Origin: Allobosea sp. ASV33
GTDB lineage: Bacteria > Pseudomonadota > Alphaproteobacteria > Rhizobiales > Beijerinckiaceae
Assembly: GCF_016428755.1 (NCBI RefSeq)
Contig: NZ_JAELTI010000040.1
Location: forward strand, 1 to 42,804
DNA: 42,804 nucleotides
Direction: 5' to 3'
In this document: positions 23,742 through 32,153 of the stretch, one piece after another
Layout of the letters: the number at the start of each line of letters is the position of its first letter
Position numbering within the stretch: position 1 is the first letter of the stretch
Translations under genes and position numbers: made by a program
Notes under the pieces: model-generated
Database searches by the model: none
The model's input: the letters and a program-made list of their open reading frames with translations, nothing else
What the model was told of the DNA's origin: nothing

Positions 23742-24484
23742 CCACGCCTCTCCTCCAGGCCAAGGACCTGCGCATCGCCTTCTACGGCGTGAAGGCGGCT
23801 GACGGCGTCAATCTCGAAATCCGCGAGGGCGAGTTCCTCGCCATCATCGGCCCGAACGGCTCCGGCAAGACGACCTTCCTTAATCTCTGCACCGGCTATC
23901 TCCGGCCGAGCTCGGGCGAGGTCTATCTCGACGGCAAGCCGATCACCGCGATGGCGCCGCGCACGATCGCAAGGCGCGGCATCGCGCGAGCCTTCCAGAT
24001 CCCGCAGCTCTTCCTCGACCAGAGCGTGCTCGACAACCTGATGATCGCGGTCGCGGCCAAGCGCGGCATCTGGGTGCCCTTCAAGGCGCTCGGCGCCGAA
24101 GGGCGGCGCCAGGAGGCGGAAGAGCTGCTGGCGCTGGTCGGGCTCGACCGCGAGGCTGGGCAGTTGGCCGGCACCTTGCCGGAAGGGCGGCGCAAGCTGC
24201 TCGACATCGTCATCGCACTCGCCCTGAAGCCCCGCCTCGTCCTGCTCGACGAGCCGACCAGCGGCGTCAGCACGATCGAGCGCTTCACCCTGATGGAGAC
24301 GCTGATGGGCGCCTTGCGCCAGGCCAAGGTCACCGCGCTCTTCGTCGAGCACGACATGGACGTGGTGCAGCGCTACGCGGACCGCGTCGTCGTCTGGGAT
24401 TCCGGCAGCGTCATGGCCGAGGGGCCGCCCTCGGTCGTATTCAAGGACGAGCGGGTGCTGCGCAACGTCGTGGGGGTGGCGTGA
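23738..24484 (+). CDS. livG: ABC transporter ATP-binding protein (LivG-like)
   Basis: 248-residue ATPase. Walker A is GPNGSGKTT; Walker B is PRLVLLDEPTSG, followed by the switch His (FVEHDMD). The ABC signature is not LSGGQ but LPEGRRKLLD, a variant seen in some branched-chain-type LivG proteins. No C-terminal extension of the usual LivG type beyond YADRVVVWDSG. Overlaps the upstream permease and the downstream LivF-like gene (GTGATG junction), so the five importer genes are one unit. Confidence 0.9.
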   Translation: MTTPLLQAKDLRIAFYGVKAADGVNLEIREGEFLAIIGPNGSGKTTFLNLCTGYLRPSSGEVYLDGKPITAMAPRTIARRGIARAFQIPQLFLDQSVLDNLMIAVAAKRGIWVPFKALGAEGRRQEAEELLALVGLDREAGQLAGTLPEGRRKLLDIVIALALKPRLVLLDEPTSGVSTIERFTLMETLMGALRQAKVTALFVEHDMDVVQRYADRVVVWDSGSVMAEGPPSVVFKDERVLRNVVGVA

Positions 24485-25134
24485 TGCTTCGGATCGAAGG
24501 AGTGAGCGCCGCGATCGCCGGCGTGCAGGTGCTGCGCTCGGTCTCGCTCGGGCTGACATCGGGCAGGACGACGATCCTGATCGGCCGCAACGGCGCCGGC
24601 AAGACCACGACGCTGCGCGCGATCATGGGCTTGCTGCCGGTGCAGGGAGGCTCGGTTCGGCTCGACGGTGAGGAGATCGGCACGACGCCGGCCTATCGCC
24701 GGGCGGCGCAAGGCATCGGCTATGCGCCGGAGGACCGGCGGCTGGTCCCCGAATTCAGCGTCGAGGACAATATCGTCCTTCCGGCGCTGGCGCTCAGCCT
24801 GCCCGCGGCCGAGCGGACGCGGCGGCTCGACGAGGTCTATGCGTTGCTGCCGCAGCTCAAGACCATGCGCAAGCGGCCGGGCGGCGGCGTTTCGGGCGGG
24901 CAGGGCAAGATGGTGGCGCTCGGCCGCGCGCTGATGGTCGCCCGCACGGCGCTGCTACTCGACGAGCCCTTCCAGGGGCTCGCCCCCGCGCTGGCCCTGG
25001 ACTATGCGCGGACCCTCGGCGATCTCAAGCGCAGCCGTCCGGACCTCGCCATCCTCGTCACGGAATCGACTCCGGCGCTGCTCGACGCGATCGCCGACGA
25101 GACCTTGCAGATCGAGCGCGGCGAGATCGGCTGA
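24481..25134 (+). CDS. livF: ABC transporter ATP-binding protein (LivF-like)
   Basis: 217-residue ATPase, slightly shorter than the usual 230-240. Walker A GRNGAGKTT, signature VSGGQGKMVALGRAL, Walker B ALLLDEPFQGLAP, and the LivF-type AYRRAAQGIGYAPEDRRLVP. The switch residue after Walker B is not the usual His but ESTP, as in several LivF proteins. Start is GTG 24481 overlapping the livG stop, or ATG 24484. Last gene of the operon; 25135-25412 has no gene I can support. Confidence 0.88.
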   Translation: MMLRIEGVSAAIAGVQVLRSVSLGLTSGRTTILIGRNGAGKTTTLRAIMGLLPVQGGSVRLDGEEIGTTPAYRRAAQGIGYAPEDRRLVPEFSVEDNIVLPALALSLPAAERTRRLDEVYALLPQLKTMRKRPGGGVSGGQGKMVALGRALMVARTALLLDEPFQGLAPALALDYARTLGDLKRSRPDLAILVTESTPALLDAIADETLQIERGEIG

Positions 25135-25412
25135 GGGCGACGCGGCGGAACTCCGGCTACCCGGAGCCGATGGCCCAATGCTAACCAATTCCTCGCTTCA
25201 CTGTCAGAACCTGACGGTGAAGCGAACGTCTCGATACGACGATCGCGGCTCGCGAGGAGAATGGCGGCGAGGCGAAGACCGCGCTCCGCGACCCGATCCG
25301 GGCGACGACTATCCAACCGGCGTCGGCCGGAGAATTCCCGAAACGCGATGTGCTTGGGGAGCTGACAGCCCTTATCGGGGGCACTTTCCGACGACACTGT
25401 CGGGGAGAGGAG

Positions 25413-25489
25413 TGGTAGCGGGAGAGGGACTTGAACCCCCGACACGCGGATTATGATTCCGCTGCTCTAACCAGCTGAGCTACCCCGCC
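25413..25489 (-). tRNA. tRNA-Met (anticodon CAT)
   Basis: 77 nt with CCA encoded. Acceptor GGCGGGG pairs with TCCCGCT (G-U at both ends), D stem GCTC/GAGC, anticodon stem GCGGA/TCCGC with loop ATCATAA, T stem GGGGG/CCCTC around TTCAAGT. The acceptor is paired at its first base, so it is not an initiator. The CAT anticodon could also be a lysidine-modified tRNA-Ile2, but the loop matches alphaproteobacterial elongator Met. It lies 67 nt downstream of the methyltransferase on the same strand. Confidence 0.93.
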
Positions 25490-25556
25490 ACAGGGCCGAG
25501 GCCGGCAGAGCCGGCTCGTCTTCGAGGCGCGATATAGGCGTCGCGGCGGGGGGCCG

Positions 25557-26213
25557 TCAAGCCTTCGATCGCGCGTTATCGGTAGAAGCCTGCTTGCGCA
25601 GCCGGACGACCTTGAAATAGCCGCTGCCGATATGGACGGTCTCGTAGCGGCCCGTCTTCAGCGCCCAGTCGGTCAGGCGGCTGACCTTGAAGTCGGAACT
25701 CCAGCCGATCGCCTTCGATAGCGGGGCGACCGCGCGCCAGAAAGGCGCCAGGAAGCCGCCATCGTCGACGAGGCGGCTCGAGATGATGATCTCGCCGCCG
25801 GGCTTCAGGACGCGGTCCATCTCGGCCAAGGCCTGCTCTGGGTTCGGCACGAGCGTGATCACGAATTGTGCGGTGACCGCGTCGAAGCGCTCGTCTCCGA
25901 AGCCGAGCCGGCAGGCATCCATCACCATCAGCCCGCGGACATGGGCGAGATTCTGGTTCTCGACCTTGCGATGGGCGACCTTGAGCATGTCGAGCGACAG
26001 GTCGGCACCGAGCACGCGGGAACCGGGAGTGAAATAGGGCAAGGTGAGCCCGGTACCGACGCCGATCTCGAGGATGTCGGGACCGCAGGCGCAGGCCGCT
26101 TCGACCGCCTCGCGCTGCGGGCGGGCCAGCATGCGCTGATAGATCCGGTCGTAGAATTTCGCCCAGGTCGCATAGACGCGCTTCTGGCCGTCGAGATCGT
26201 AGGTCACCGGCAT
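25557..26213 (-). CDS. Class I SAM-dependent methyltransferase, possibly PmtA-like
   Basis: 218-residue cytoplasmic methyltransferase. The SAM site is the DILEIGVGTGLTLPYF segment (motif I), LGADLSLDMLKVAHRKV (acidic residue after strand 2) and MVMDACRLGFGDERFDAV; motif post-I and the KPGGEIIISSRLVDD strand follow. The opening YATWAKFYDRIYQRML resembles phosphatidylethanolamine N-methyltransferases of the rhizobial/Rhodobacter PmtA type, but without alignment this is tentative. Start ATG 26213, 38 nt after the mnmA stop, so the two are probably cotranscribed. Confidence 0.78.
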   Translation of the reverse strand: MPVTYDLDGQKRVYATWAKFYDRIYQRMLARPQREAVEAACACGPDILEIGVGTGLTLPYFTPGSRVLGADLSLDMLKVAHRKVENQNLAHVRGLMVMDACRLGFGDERFDAVTAQFVITLVPNPEQALAEMDRVLKPGGEIIISSRLVDDGGFLAPFWRAVAPLSKAIGWSSDFKVSRLTDWALKTGRYETVHIGSGYFKVVRLRKQASTDNARSKA

Positions 26214-26251
26214 GGCATGGAAGTCCGAACGGAAGAGCGAGGCCTGAGCGA

Positions 26252-27436
26252 TCAGGGCAGGGCGAGGGCGGCCGGTGCGGGCGCGGCCGGCAGGGCGAGC
26301 GGACGGCGCACGATGGTGCCGCCGCCGAGGACGCGGGAACCTGGCCCGGCATCGGCATAGATCACGCAAGCCTGGCCGGGCGAGACGCCTTCCTCGTCGC
26401 CGGCGAGCTCGATGCGCAGGCCGTCCGTGTCGCGGAACAGGCGAGCCTCGCGCGGCGCCCGGGTCGAGCGCACGCGCACCGCGACCTCGAGCCCGTCCTG
26501 GGGCAGGGCGTCGAGCGAGATCTCGCCGATCCAGTTGAGATCGCGCAGGCGGACCTCGCGCACGCTCAGCGCCTCGCGCGGGCCGACGATGACGCGGGCG
26601 TCATCGGCGTCGAGGCGCAGGACATAGAGCGGCTCGCTCGCACTGATGCCGAGCCCCTTGCGCTGGCCGACGGTGTAGTGGAGCACGCCGTCATGATGGC
26701 CGAGGATGCGGCCGTCGAGATGGACGATGTCGCCGGGGCGGGCGGCACCGGGCTTCAACCGCTCGATGACGTCGGCATAGCGGCCGTTCGGCACGAAGCA
26801 GATATCCTGGCTGTCGGGCTTGTCGGCGATGGCGAGGCCGAGCTCGGCGGCAAGCGCGCGGGTCTGCGTCTTGTCGACATGGCCGAGCGGGAAGCGCAGC
26901 AGGTCGAGCTGCTCTTGCGTCGTCGCGTAAAGGAAATAGCTCTGGTCGCGGCTCGCATCTGCGGCGCGAAACAGGCCGCGATGACCGTTGCCGAGATCGC
27001 GGCTGAGCACGTAATGGCCGGTCGCCAGGGCATCGGCGCCGAGCTCCTTCGCCAGATCGAGCAGGTCGCGGAACTTCACGGTCCGGTTGCATTCGACGCA
27101 AGGGATCGGCGTCTCGCCGGCGAGATAACTCTCGGCGAAGCGCTCGATCACCGCATCGCGGAAGCGGCTCTCGTAGTCGAGCACGTAATGGGGGATGCCG
27201 ATCGTCTCGGCGACGCGACGAGCGTCGTGGATGTCCTGTCCGGCGCAGCAGGCGCCGGCCCGGTGGACGGCGGCGCCGTGATCATAGAGCTGGAGCGTCA
27301 CGCCGATGACGTCGTAGCCCTCGCGCTTGAGCAGCGCCGCGACCACGGAGGAATCGACGCCGCCGGACATCGCCGCGACGACGCGCGTCGCCGCGGGCGG
27401 CTTGGCGATGTCGAGGGAATTGCGGATAGCGGTCAT
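26252..27436 (-). CDS. mnmA: tRNA-specific 2-thiouridylase MnmA
   Basis: 394-residue enzyme that puts sulfur on U34 of tRNA Lys/Glu/Gln. The PP-loop is SGGVDSS (residues 24-30); the N-terminal nucleophile pair is in IPCVECN and the second active-site Cys in SQDICFVP. The C-terminal beta-barrel starts [12 protein letters not shown]. Start ATG 27436 fits the usual beginning just before the PP-loop; an in-frame start at 27478 would add 14 Pro/Ala residues. The last 20 residues are Ala/Pro-rich, longer than usual. Confidence 0.95.
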   Translation of the reverse strand: MTAIRNSLDIAKPPAATRVVAAMSGGVDSSVVAALLKREGYDVIGVTLQLYDHGAAVHRAGACCAGQDIHDARRVAETIGIPHYVLDYESRFRDAVIERFAESYLAGETPIPCVECNRTVKFRDLLDLAKELGADALATGHYVLSRDLGNGHRGLFRAADASRDQSYFLYATTQEQLDLLRFPLGHVDKTQTRALAAELGLAIADKPDSQDICFVPNGRYADVIERLKPGAARPGDIVHLDGRILGHHDGVLHYTVGQRKGLGISASEPLYVLRLDADDARVIVGPREALSVREVRLRDLNWIGEISLDALPQDGLEVAVRVRSTRAPREARLFRDTDGLRIELAGDEEGVSPGQACVIYADAGPGSRVLGGGTIVRRPLALPAAPAPAALALP

Positions 27437-27628
27437 TCTCGGTCGTGTCGTCGCTGGCTCGGGGGCAGGCGCGGGCATCGGCGCATGTGCCGGCTCTATA
27501 CCGGCTTTGGCCGGATGCCGCCAGCAGGATCGGCAAATCCTGCCGGGCTGGGCTGCGCAGCCGGGCTCATATTGCCCGCCGGCGGCCGCGCGGTGGCGCT
27601 AAATCCTTGATTCGAAACGGCACGTTTC

Positions 27629-27644
27629 TGGCTTGCAACTTGCT
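27629..27644 (+). promoter_or_regulatory. Candidate sigma-54 promoter of fliK-flgD
   Basis: TGGCTTGCAACTTGCT has GG and GC at the exact -24/-12 spacing, TTGCT at the -12 element, and two mismatches in the -24 box (TGGCTT for TGGCAC). It ends 43 nt before the fliK ATG. In Caulobacter the hook genes are sigma-54/FlbD-dependent, and flbD is encoded in this cluster, which supports it. Confidence 0.6.
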
Positions 27645-27687
27645 GGACAGGGCCGGGCGCGTTGTTGCCCGCGTCACGGGACCGTTC

Positions 27688-29190
27688 ATGCCGATCCAGT
27701 CTGCGTTCACCAGCCAGGCCACTGCCGAAGCACCGGCCGCCCGGTCGCGCGCCGCTCAAACCGAGCCGCGCGAGGGCGGCGAGGTCTTCACGCTGCCCGA
27801 GACCGAGGCGGTCGACACCGGCGGGGCCAAGGCCGGCGCGGCGGGGAAGATCGCTGCCTCCGGGGAGGTCGTGGCGGCCAAGGAAGCCGCGGCGACCGAG
27901 ACGGTTGTCGATCCCGCCAAGGTCCAGGCGCAAGCGAAGGCATCTCAAACGACCAACGCGCCCGCTGTGCCGGTCACGGCGCCCGCTGCCTCCGGTAAGC
28001 CCGCTTCGCAGGCCGCCAAGACGGATGCGACCGGAATCGCCTTCCTGATCGCGATGGCCGCCGCCCAGGCCGGTACCCAGCCCGAGGCGGCCGGCGAAGG
28101 GAGCGCGACGAAAGCCGGGGGAGCCGATGGCGAAGCCGGCAAGGGCGAGACGAAGAAAGAGGGCAAGGCTGCGGCGGAAGACAAGGGCGAGGCAGCAGCG
28201 GCCGCCGCTGTTCCGGTGACCCAAAACCAGGCCGTGGCGACACCGGTCGCGGTTACGATCGTGCCCGCCCTGCTTCAGCAGGGGGCGTTGATCGCCGTCG
28301 ATGGGGCTGCGGGAGACGCTACGGAAGCCATCTCGGCCGAAGGCGGAGCGAAGAAGGACACTGCGAAGCCAGCCCTTGCCACTGCGACCGCAGGGCTGCC
28401 GCTGGTGACGACCGCGACGCCGGAACAGCCGCAGGCCGGGGCCGCCCTGGCGGCGGATGGCAAGGCCGCCGCGGGCGGCGTCCATGTTGCCGCGATGGCT
28501 GGGCAGGGCGTGCAGGAATTCGCCGACATCCGGGCCAAGGCCGATCAGCCGGCTGCCGCCAATGGTGCACCGGCCCCTGCCGATGCGAAGGCGCTCGACG
28601 CTCTCCAGCAGCAGCCGGCCGCTCCGTTCGACCTGTCGAGCCTGTTGCAGGTGCCCGGAAAGCCCGGGCATGATCGCCTGCTCCAGCCATTCGATCCGAA
28701 TGCGGCGGCGGGCACGGCGCCGGGAACCCCCGGGCAGGGCACGGCGAACAGCCCGCCGACACCGATCCATGTCGTGCCGATCGAGATCGGCCTGCGGGCG
28801 ATGTCGGGCTCACGGCAGTTCGACATCCGGCTCGATCCCGAAGAGCTCGGCCGCGTCGACGTCAACCTGTCGATTTCCGACAAGGGCGAGGTCAGTGCCA
28901 AGCTGGTGGTCGACCGGGTCGAGACCCTGCACCTGCTGCAGCGCGACGCGCGGACGCTGGAGCGCGCCTTCGAGCAGGCGGGCCTGAAGCCGTCCGATGG
29001 CGGTGTCGACATCACCTTGCGCGATCCGTCCGACCAGTCGGCCTTCCGCCAGAACCGCCAGCAGGACGAGGCGCCGCAGCGCCAGCGCCAGTCCGGCGGT
29101 GCCGAGCTTACCGAGGACACCACCCTTTCGACCGACCTCGCCCCGCAGCGCCGTGTCATTCGGCTCGGCGGCGTCGATCTCAGCATCTGA
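27688..29190 (+). CDS. fliK: Flagellar hook-length control protein FliK
   Basis: 500-residue molecular ruler for the flagellar hook, exported through the flagellar type III system. About 1-385 is Ala/Gly/Pro/Thr/Lys-rich and probably unstructured, as expected of the ruler part. The C-terminal Flg_hook domain (about 375-460) contains FDIRLDPEELGRVDVNLSIS and AKLVVDRVETLHLLQRDART, LERAFEQAGL, then a Gln/Arg-rich tail. ATG 27688 lies 43 nt after a candidate sigma-54 promoter. flgD follows after 15 nt, forming an operon. Confidence 0.88.
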   Translation: MPIQSAFTSQATAEAPAARSRAAQTEPREGGEVFTLPETEAVDTGGAKAGAAGKIAASGEVVAAKEAAATETVVDPAKVQAQAKASQTTNAPAVPVTAPAASGKPASQAAKTDATGIAFLIAMAAAQAGTQPEAAGEGSATKAGGADGEAGKGETKKEGKAAAEDKGEAAAAAAVPVTQNQAVATPVAVTIVPALLQQGALIAVDGAAGDATEAISAEGGAKKDTAKPALATATAGLPLVTTATPEQPQAGAALAADGKAAAGGVHVAAMAGQGVQEFADIRAKADQPAAANGAPAPADAKALDALQQQPAAPFDLSSLLQVPGKPGHDRLLQPFDPNAAAGTAPGTPGQGTANSPPTPIHVVPIEIGLRAMSGSRQFDIRLDPEELGRVDVNLSISDKGEVSAKLVVDRVETLHLLQRDARTLERAFEQAGLKPSDGGVDITLRDPSDQSAFRQNRQQDEAPQRQRQSGGAELTEDTTLSTDLAPQRRVIRLGGVDLSI

Positions 29191-29205
29191 ACGAGGACAA
29201 GCGCC

Positions 29206-29874
29206 ATGGCTGTTTCCGGAACATCAGGCACGTCCGGCACATCGGGCACCAGCAGCAGCGTGACCGGCTCGACGAGCGGGATCGCCAATAATTTCGACCA
29301 GTTCCTGACGCTGCTCACGACGCAGCTCAAGAACCAGTCGCCGCTGGACCCGCTCGACACCAACCAGTTCACGGCGCAGCTCGTGCAGTTCGCCGGCGTC
29401 GAGCAGCAGCTCAAGACCAATGAGACCCTGGGCTCGCTGCTCAGCCTCAGCGCGGCCGGCACGGCGACGAACGCGGTCGGCTTCATCGGCTCCACGATCA
29501 CCGCCGACGGCACCACGACGCGGCTCGCCAACGGCAAGGCCGACTGGAAGGTCAACATGGCCTCGGCGGGCACCGCGACCATCACCATCAAGAATTCCAG
29601 CGGCAGCGTCGTCCAGACGATGACCCGGACGCTGACCGCCGGCGATCAGACCTTCAGTTGGGACGGCTCGACATCGCTCGGCACCTCGGCGCCGGACGGA
29701 GAGTACAGCATCTCGATCGACGCCAAGAACGTGTTGGGCGAGAGCGTCACGGCGAAGACGCAGATCAGCGGCGTGGTCGACGGCGTCGATTTCACCTCCT
29801 CGATCCCGATGCTCAAGATCGGCTCGATCACCGTCCCGATCGACAAGGTCAAGAGCGTGGTGCGCAGCGAGTGA
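29206..29874 (+). CDS. flgD: Flagellar hook-capping protein FlgD
   Basis: 222-residue scaffold for hook assembly. The N-terminus is a Gly/Thr/Ser repeat of TSG units, then the conserved FlgD segment DQFLTLLTTQLKNQSPLDPLD and TNQFTAQLVQFAGVEQQLKTN (about 29-70). The rest is the FLG-type beta region including GDQTFSWDGSTSLGTSAPDG. Encoded directly after fliK; flgE, the usual neighbour, is not in this window. Confidence 0.93.
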   Translation: MAVSGTSGTSGTSGTSSSVTGSTSGIANNFDQFLTLLTTQLKNQSPLDPLDTNQFTAQLVQFAGVEQQLKTNETLGSLLSLSAAGTATNAVGFIGSTITADGTTTRLANGKADWKVNMASAGTATITIKNSSGSVVQTMTRTLTAGDQTFSWDGSTSLGTSAPDGEYSISIDAKNVLGESVTAKTQISGVVDGVDFTSSIPMLKIGSITVPIDKVKSVVRSE

Positions 29875-29981
29875 GCGGCGGCGAATCAGTCGTGGACATC
29901 CGAGGCGATCGTTTTAGCCAATTCTTAAAGCCGCCCGCCTATGCTGCCCTCAGTAGCTCTGTTGAGTTGTGTGAGTGTACC

Positions 29982-30257
29982 ATGACCGAGCCATTGCGAC
30001 CGCGGGTTAAGTACGTGATCGGACCGGACGGAAGTCCGCTGACGATCGCGGACCTCCCGCCGATGAATACGAGGCGCTGGGTCATCCGGCGAAAGGCCGA
30101 GGTGGTCGCTGCCGTGCGCGGCGGGCTGCTGAGCCTGGAAGAGGCGTGCCAGCGCTATACGCTGACCGTCGACGAGTTCCTAAGCTGGCAGATGTCGATC
30201 GACCAGCATGGCCTCGCGGGCCTGCGGACGACCCGAATCCAGCACTACCGCCAGTAA
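29982..30257 (+). CDS. sciP: SciP (DUF1153), CtrA-antagonist transcription factor
   Basis: 91-residue helix-turn-helix protein of the DUF1153 family, the SciP regulator of alphaproteobacteria. It reads RVKYVIGPDGSPLTIADLPP, then NTRRWVIRRKAEVVAAVRGG, LLSLEEACQRYTLTVDEFLSW and QMSIDQHGLAGLRTT, close to SciP throughout. In Caulobacter SciP restrains CtrA-driven transcription late in the cell cycle and its gene sits next to fliF, as it does here. ATG 29982 has only a weak ribosome-binding site. Confidence 0.92.
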   Translation: MTEPLRPRVKYVIGPDGSPLTIADLPPMNTRRWVIRRKAEVVAAVRGGLLSLEEACQRYTLTVDEFLSWQMSIDQHGLAGLRTTRIQHYRQ

Positions 30258-30282
30258 GAAGCAGATATTTCCGTTTCTTTTC

Positions 30283-30315
30283 AAAGGCATCGGCCCCGAC
30301 AGGGCCGGCGCCTTT
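30283..30315 (+). terminator. Possible terminator hairpin after sciP
   Basis: AAAGGC-N3-GGCCC, a 5-nt loop (CGACA), then GGGCC-N3-GCCTTT: a two-part stem 25 nt after the sciP stop. The trailing T-run is short (TTT), so termination may be partial. It separates sciP from the CtrA box and fliF. Confidence 0.5.
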
Positions 30316-30366
30316 GGCGTTTGCGCGCGATCTCCCGCGATAAAGTTAACGGCCAGCCCCGAAAAA

Positions 30367-30385
30367 TTAACCGCCCGCTAACCAT
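30367..30385 (+). promoter_or_regulatory. CtrA-type box upstream of fliF
   Basis: TTAA-CCGCCCG-CTAACCAT closely fits the CtrA consensus TTAA-N7-TTAA(C), with C for T at the first base of the right half and the CCAT that often follows. Another TTAAC half-site lies at 30346-30350. It ends 74 nt before the fliF start, similar to the box before flhA. Confidence 0.7.
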
Positions 30386-30459
30386 GCACTGGGAAAAACT
30401 TGCCTAGTGGGGCGGGACAGGTGTGCCGTACCCCGCGATTCTGTGGGACGGATGGCGGC

Positions 30460-32139
30460 GTGAACGGCCTGATCGAGCAGTTTGCCAAATTCGGAGCGGC
30501 ACGCCTGGCGGCCATGCTGGCCGTCACGCTGGTGCTCGTCGGCTTCTTCGGCTTCGTCATGCTCCGGATGTCCCAGCCGGCGATGAGCGTGCTGTTCTCG
30601 GACCTCGGCAGCCAGGACGTCAGTGCCATCCTCAAGGATCTCGATGCGCGCGGCATCAAGTACGAATTGCGCGGCGACGGCCAGACGGTGCTGGTGCCGA
30701 AGGCCGACGTGCCGCGCCTGCGCCTGGACCTTGCCGGCAAGGGCATCCCGGCCGGCGGCGGCGTCGGCTACGAAATCTTCGACAAGGGCGACGCCTTCTC
30801 CTCGACCAGCTTCGTGCAGAACATCAATCATCTGCGCGCGCTCGAAGGCGAACTCTCGCGCACCATCCGCTCGATCGGTCGGGTGCAAGCGGCGCGCGTC
30901 CATCTCGTCATCCCGGAGCGGCGGCTGTTCGAGCGTGACCGCGAGCCGCCGCGCGCCTCGATCGCGCTCAAGCTCGCGGGCGATCTCGACGCCGCGCAGG
31001 TCCGGGCCGTGCGCCATCTCGTCGCCTCGGCCGTGGACGGACTGAAGCCGGAGCGTGTCTCGATCGTCGACGAGCGCGGCCGGTTGCTGGCGGATGGCGC
31101 CCAGAGCGACCAGGGTATGATCGGGCTCGGCATCGAGGAGCGCCAGACCGCGATCGAGAAGCGCATCAAGGGCCAGGTCGAGGACATCGTCGCCAGCGTC
31201 GTCGGATACGGCCGGGCGCGGGTGCAGGTTTCGGCCGCGCTCGACACCAATCGCGTCGAGAGCCGCTCCGAGAGCTACGACCCGGAAAGCCGCGTCCTGC
31301 GTTCCAGCCAGAACCGCACGGAAGCCTCGACCACGACCGAGGGCGGCAACGGCGCGGTGACCGTCGGCAACGAGTTGCCGGGCGCGCAGCAGACGCAAGG
31401 GACACAGCAGAACCAGCGCGAGAACTCCTCGAAGAACGAGGAAGTCGCCAATTACGAGATCTCGCGCACGACCCGTACCGAGGTGCTGGAAGGCGGACGG
31501 GTCAAGAAGCTCTCCGTCGCCGTGCTCGTCGACGGCAATTATACGCGCAGCCCGGCCGGCGAACTCTCCTACCAGCCGCGCAACAACGAGGAGCTCGATC
31601 GCATCGGCGAGCTCGTGCGCACCGCCGTCGGCTTCGATCAGGGTCGCGGTGACAAGGTCGAGGTCGTCAACCTGCGCTTCGCCGAGGCCCCGCCGGCGCC
31701 GGCCGAGCTCACCGACCAGACGCTGATGCAGCAGCTGCTGTCGTTCACCCGCGAGGACCTGGCGCGCTTCGCCGAGCTCGGCGTCATCTCGCTGCTCACC
31801 GTGATCGTGCTGATGACCGTGGTGCGCCCGCTGCTGAAGCAGGTGCTGGCCGCCGACAACAGCAATGTCCGGGCGATCCCCTCCTTCATGCGCAATGGCG
31901 CGGTCCTCGCTGGCGAGACCGGCGATCCTGCCGGCAGGGCCGTGACGGTCGGGTCCGATGGCGAGCACCTTCCAATCGAGGTCGACGCCGCGCCTTCCGA
32001 GCGGATGCTGGCGATCGCCCAGGTCAAGGGGCAGCTCAAGGCACAGTCCGTGGAAAAGATCGGGGCTCTGGTCTCGCAGAACCCGGCCGACTCGGTCGCT
32101 GTGCTGCGGAGCTGGATCCACGAGAAGTCCGCCGCGTGA
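30460..32139 (+). CDS. fliF: Flagellar MS-ring protein FliF
   Basis: 559-residue membrane ring protein of the basal body. TM1 is about 17-37 (ARLAAMLAVTLVLVGFFGF); the periplasmic ring-building domains (YscJ/FliF) run to about 425 with KGIPAGGGVGYEIFDKGDAF and ERRLFERDREPPRASIALKL, and TM2 (about 438-457) is ELGVISLLTVIVLMTVVRP. The C-terminal tail ends VAVLRSWIHEK, the FliG-binding motif. Start GTG 30460 is chosen: it has GGACGGAT upstream and opens with the normal N-terminus. First gene of a fliF-fliG-fliH-fliN-flbD operon. Confidence 0.95.
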   Translation: MNGLIEQFAKFGAARLAAMLAVTLVLVGFFGFVMLRMSQPAMSVLFSDLGSQDVSAILKDLDARGIKYELRGDGQTVLVPKADVPRLRLDLAGKGIPAGGGVGYEIFDKGDAFSSTSFVQNINHLRALEGELSRTIRSIGRVQAARVHLVIPERRLFERDREPPRASIALKLAGDLDAAQVRAVRHLVASAVDGLKPERVSIVDERGRLLADGAQSDQGMIGLGIEERQTAIEKRIKGQVEDIVASVVGYGRARVQVSAALDTNRVESRSESYDPESRVLRSSQNRTEASTTTEGGNGAVTVGNELPGAQQTQGTQQNQRENSSKNEEVANYEISRTTRTEVLEGGRVKKLSVAVLVDGNYTRSPAGELSYQPRNNEELDRIGELVRTAVGFDQGRGDKVEVVNLRFAEAPPAPAELTDQTLMQQLLSFTREDLARFAELGVISLLTVIVLMTVVRPLLKQVLAADNSNVRAIPSFMRNGAVLAGETGDPAGRAVTVGSDGEHLPIEVDAAPSERMLAIAQVKGQLKAQSVEKIGALVSQNPADSVAVLRSWIHEKSAA

Positions 32140-32153
32140 CGGGGCGCTGAGAC

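Noticed and set aside
25413..25489. Integration site of a mobile element at the tRNA-Met gene
   Set aside because: No integrase, direct repeat of the tRNA 3' end or foreign composition is seen on either side.
27618..27636. GGCACG...TTGC as the sigma-54 box of fliK
   Set aside because: GG to GC spacing is 16 rather than 12 bases; the overlapping TGGCTTG-N4-TTGCT has the correct spacing.
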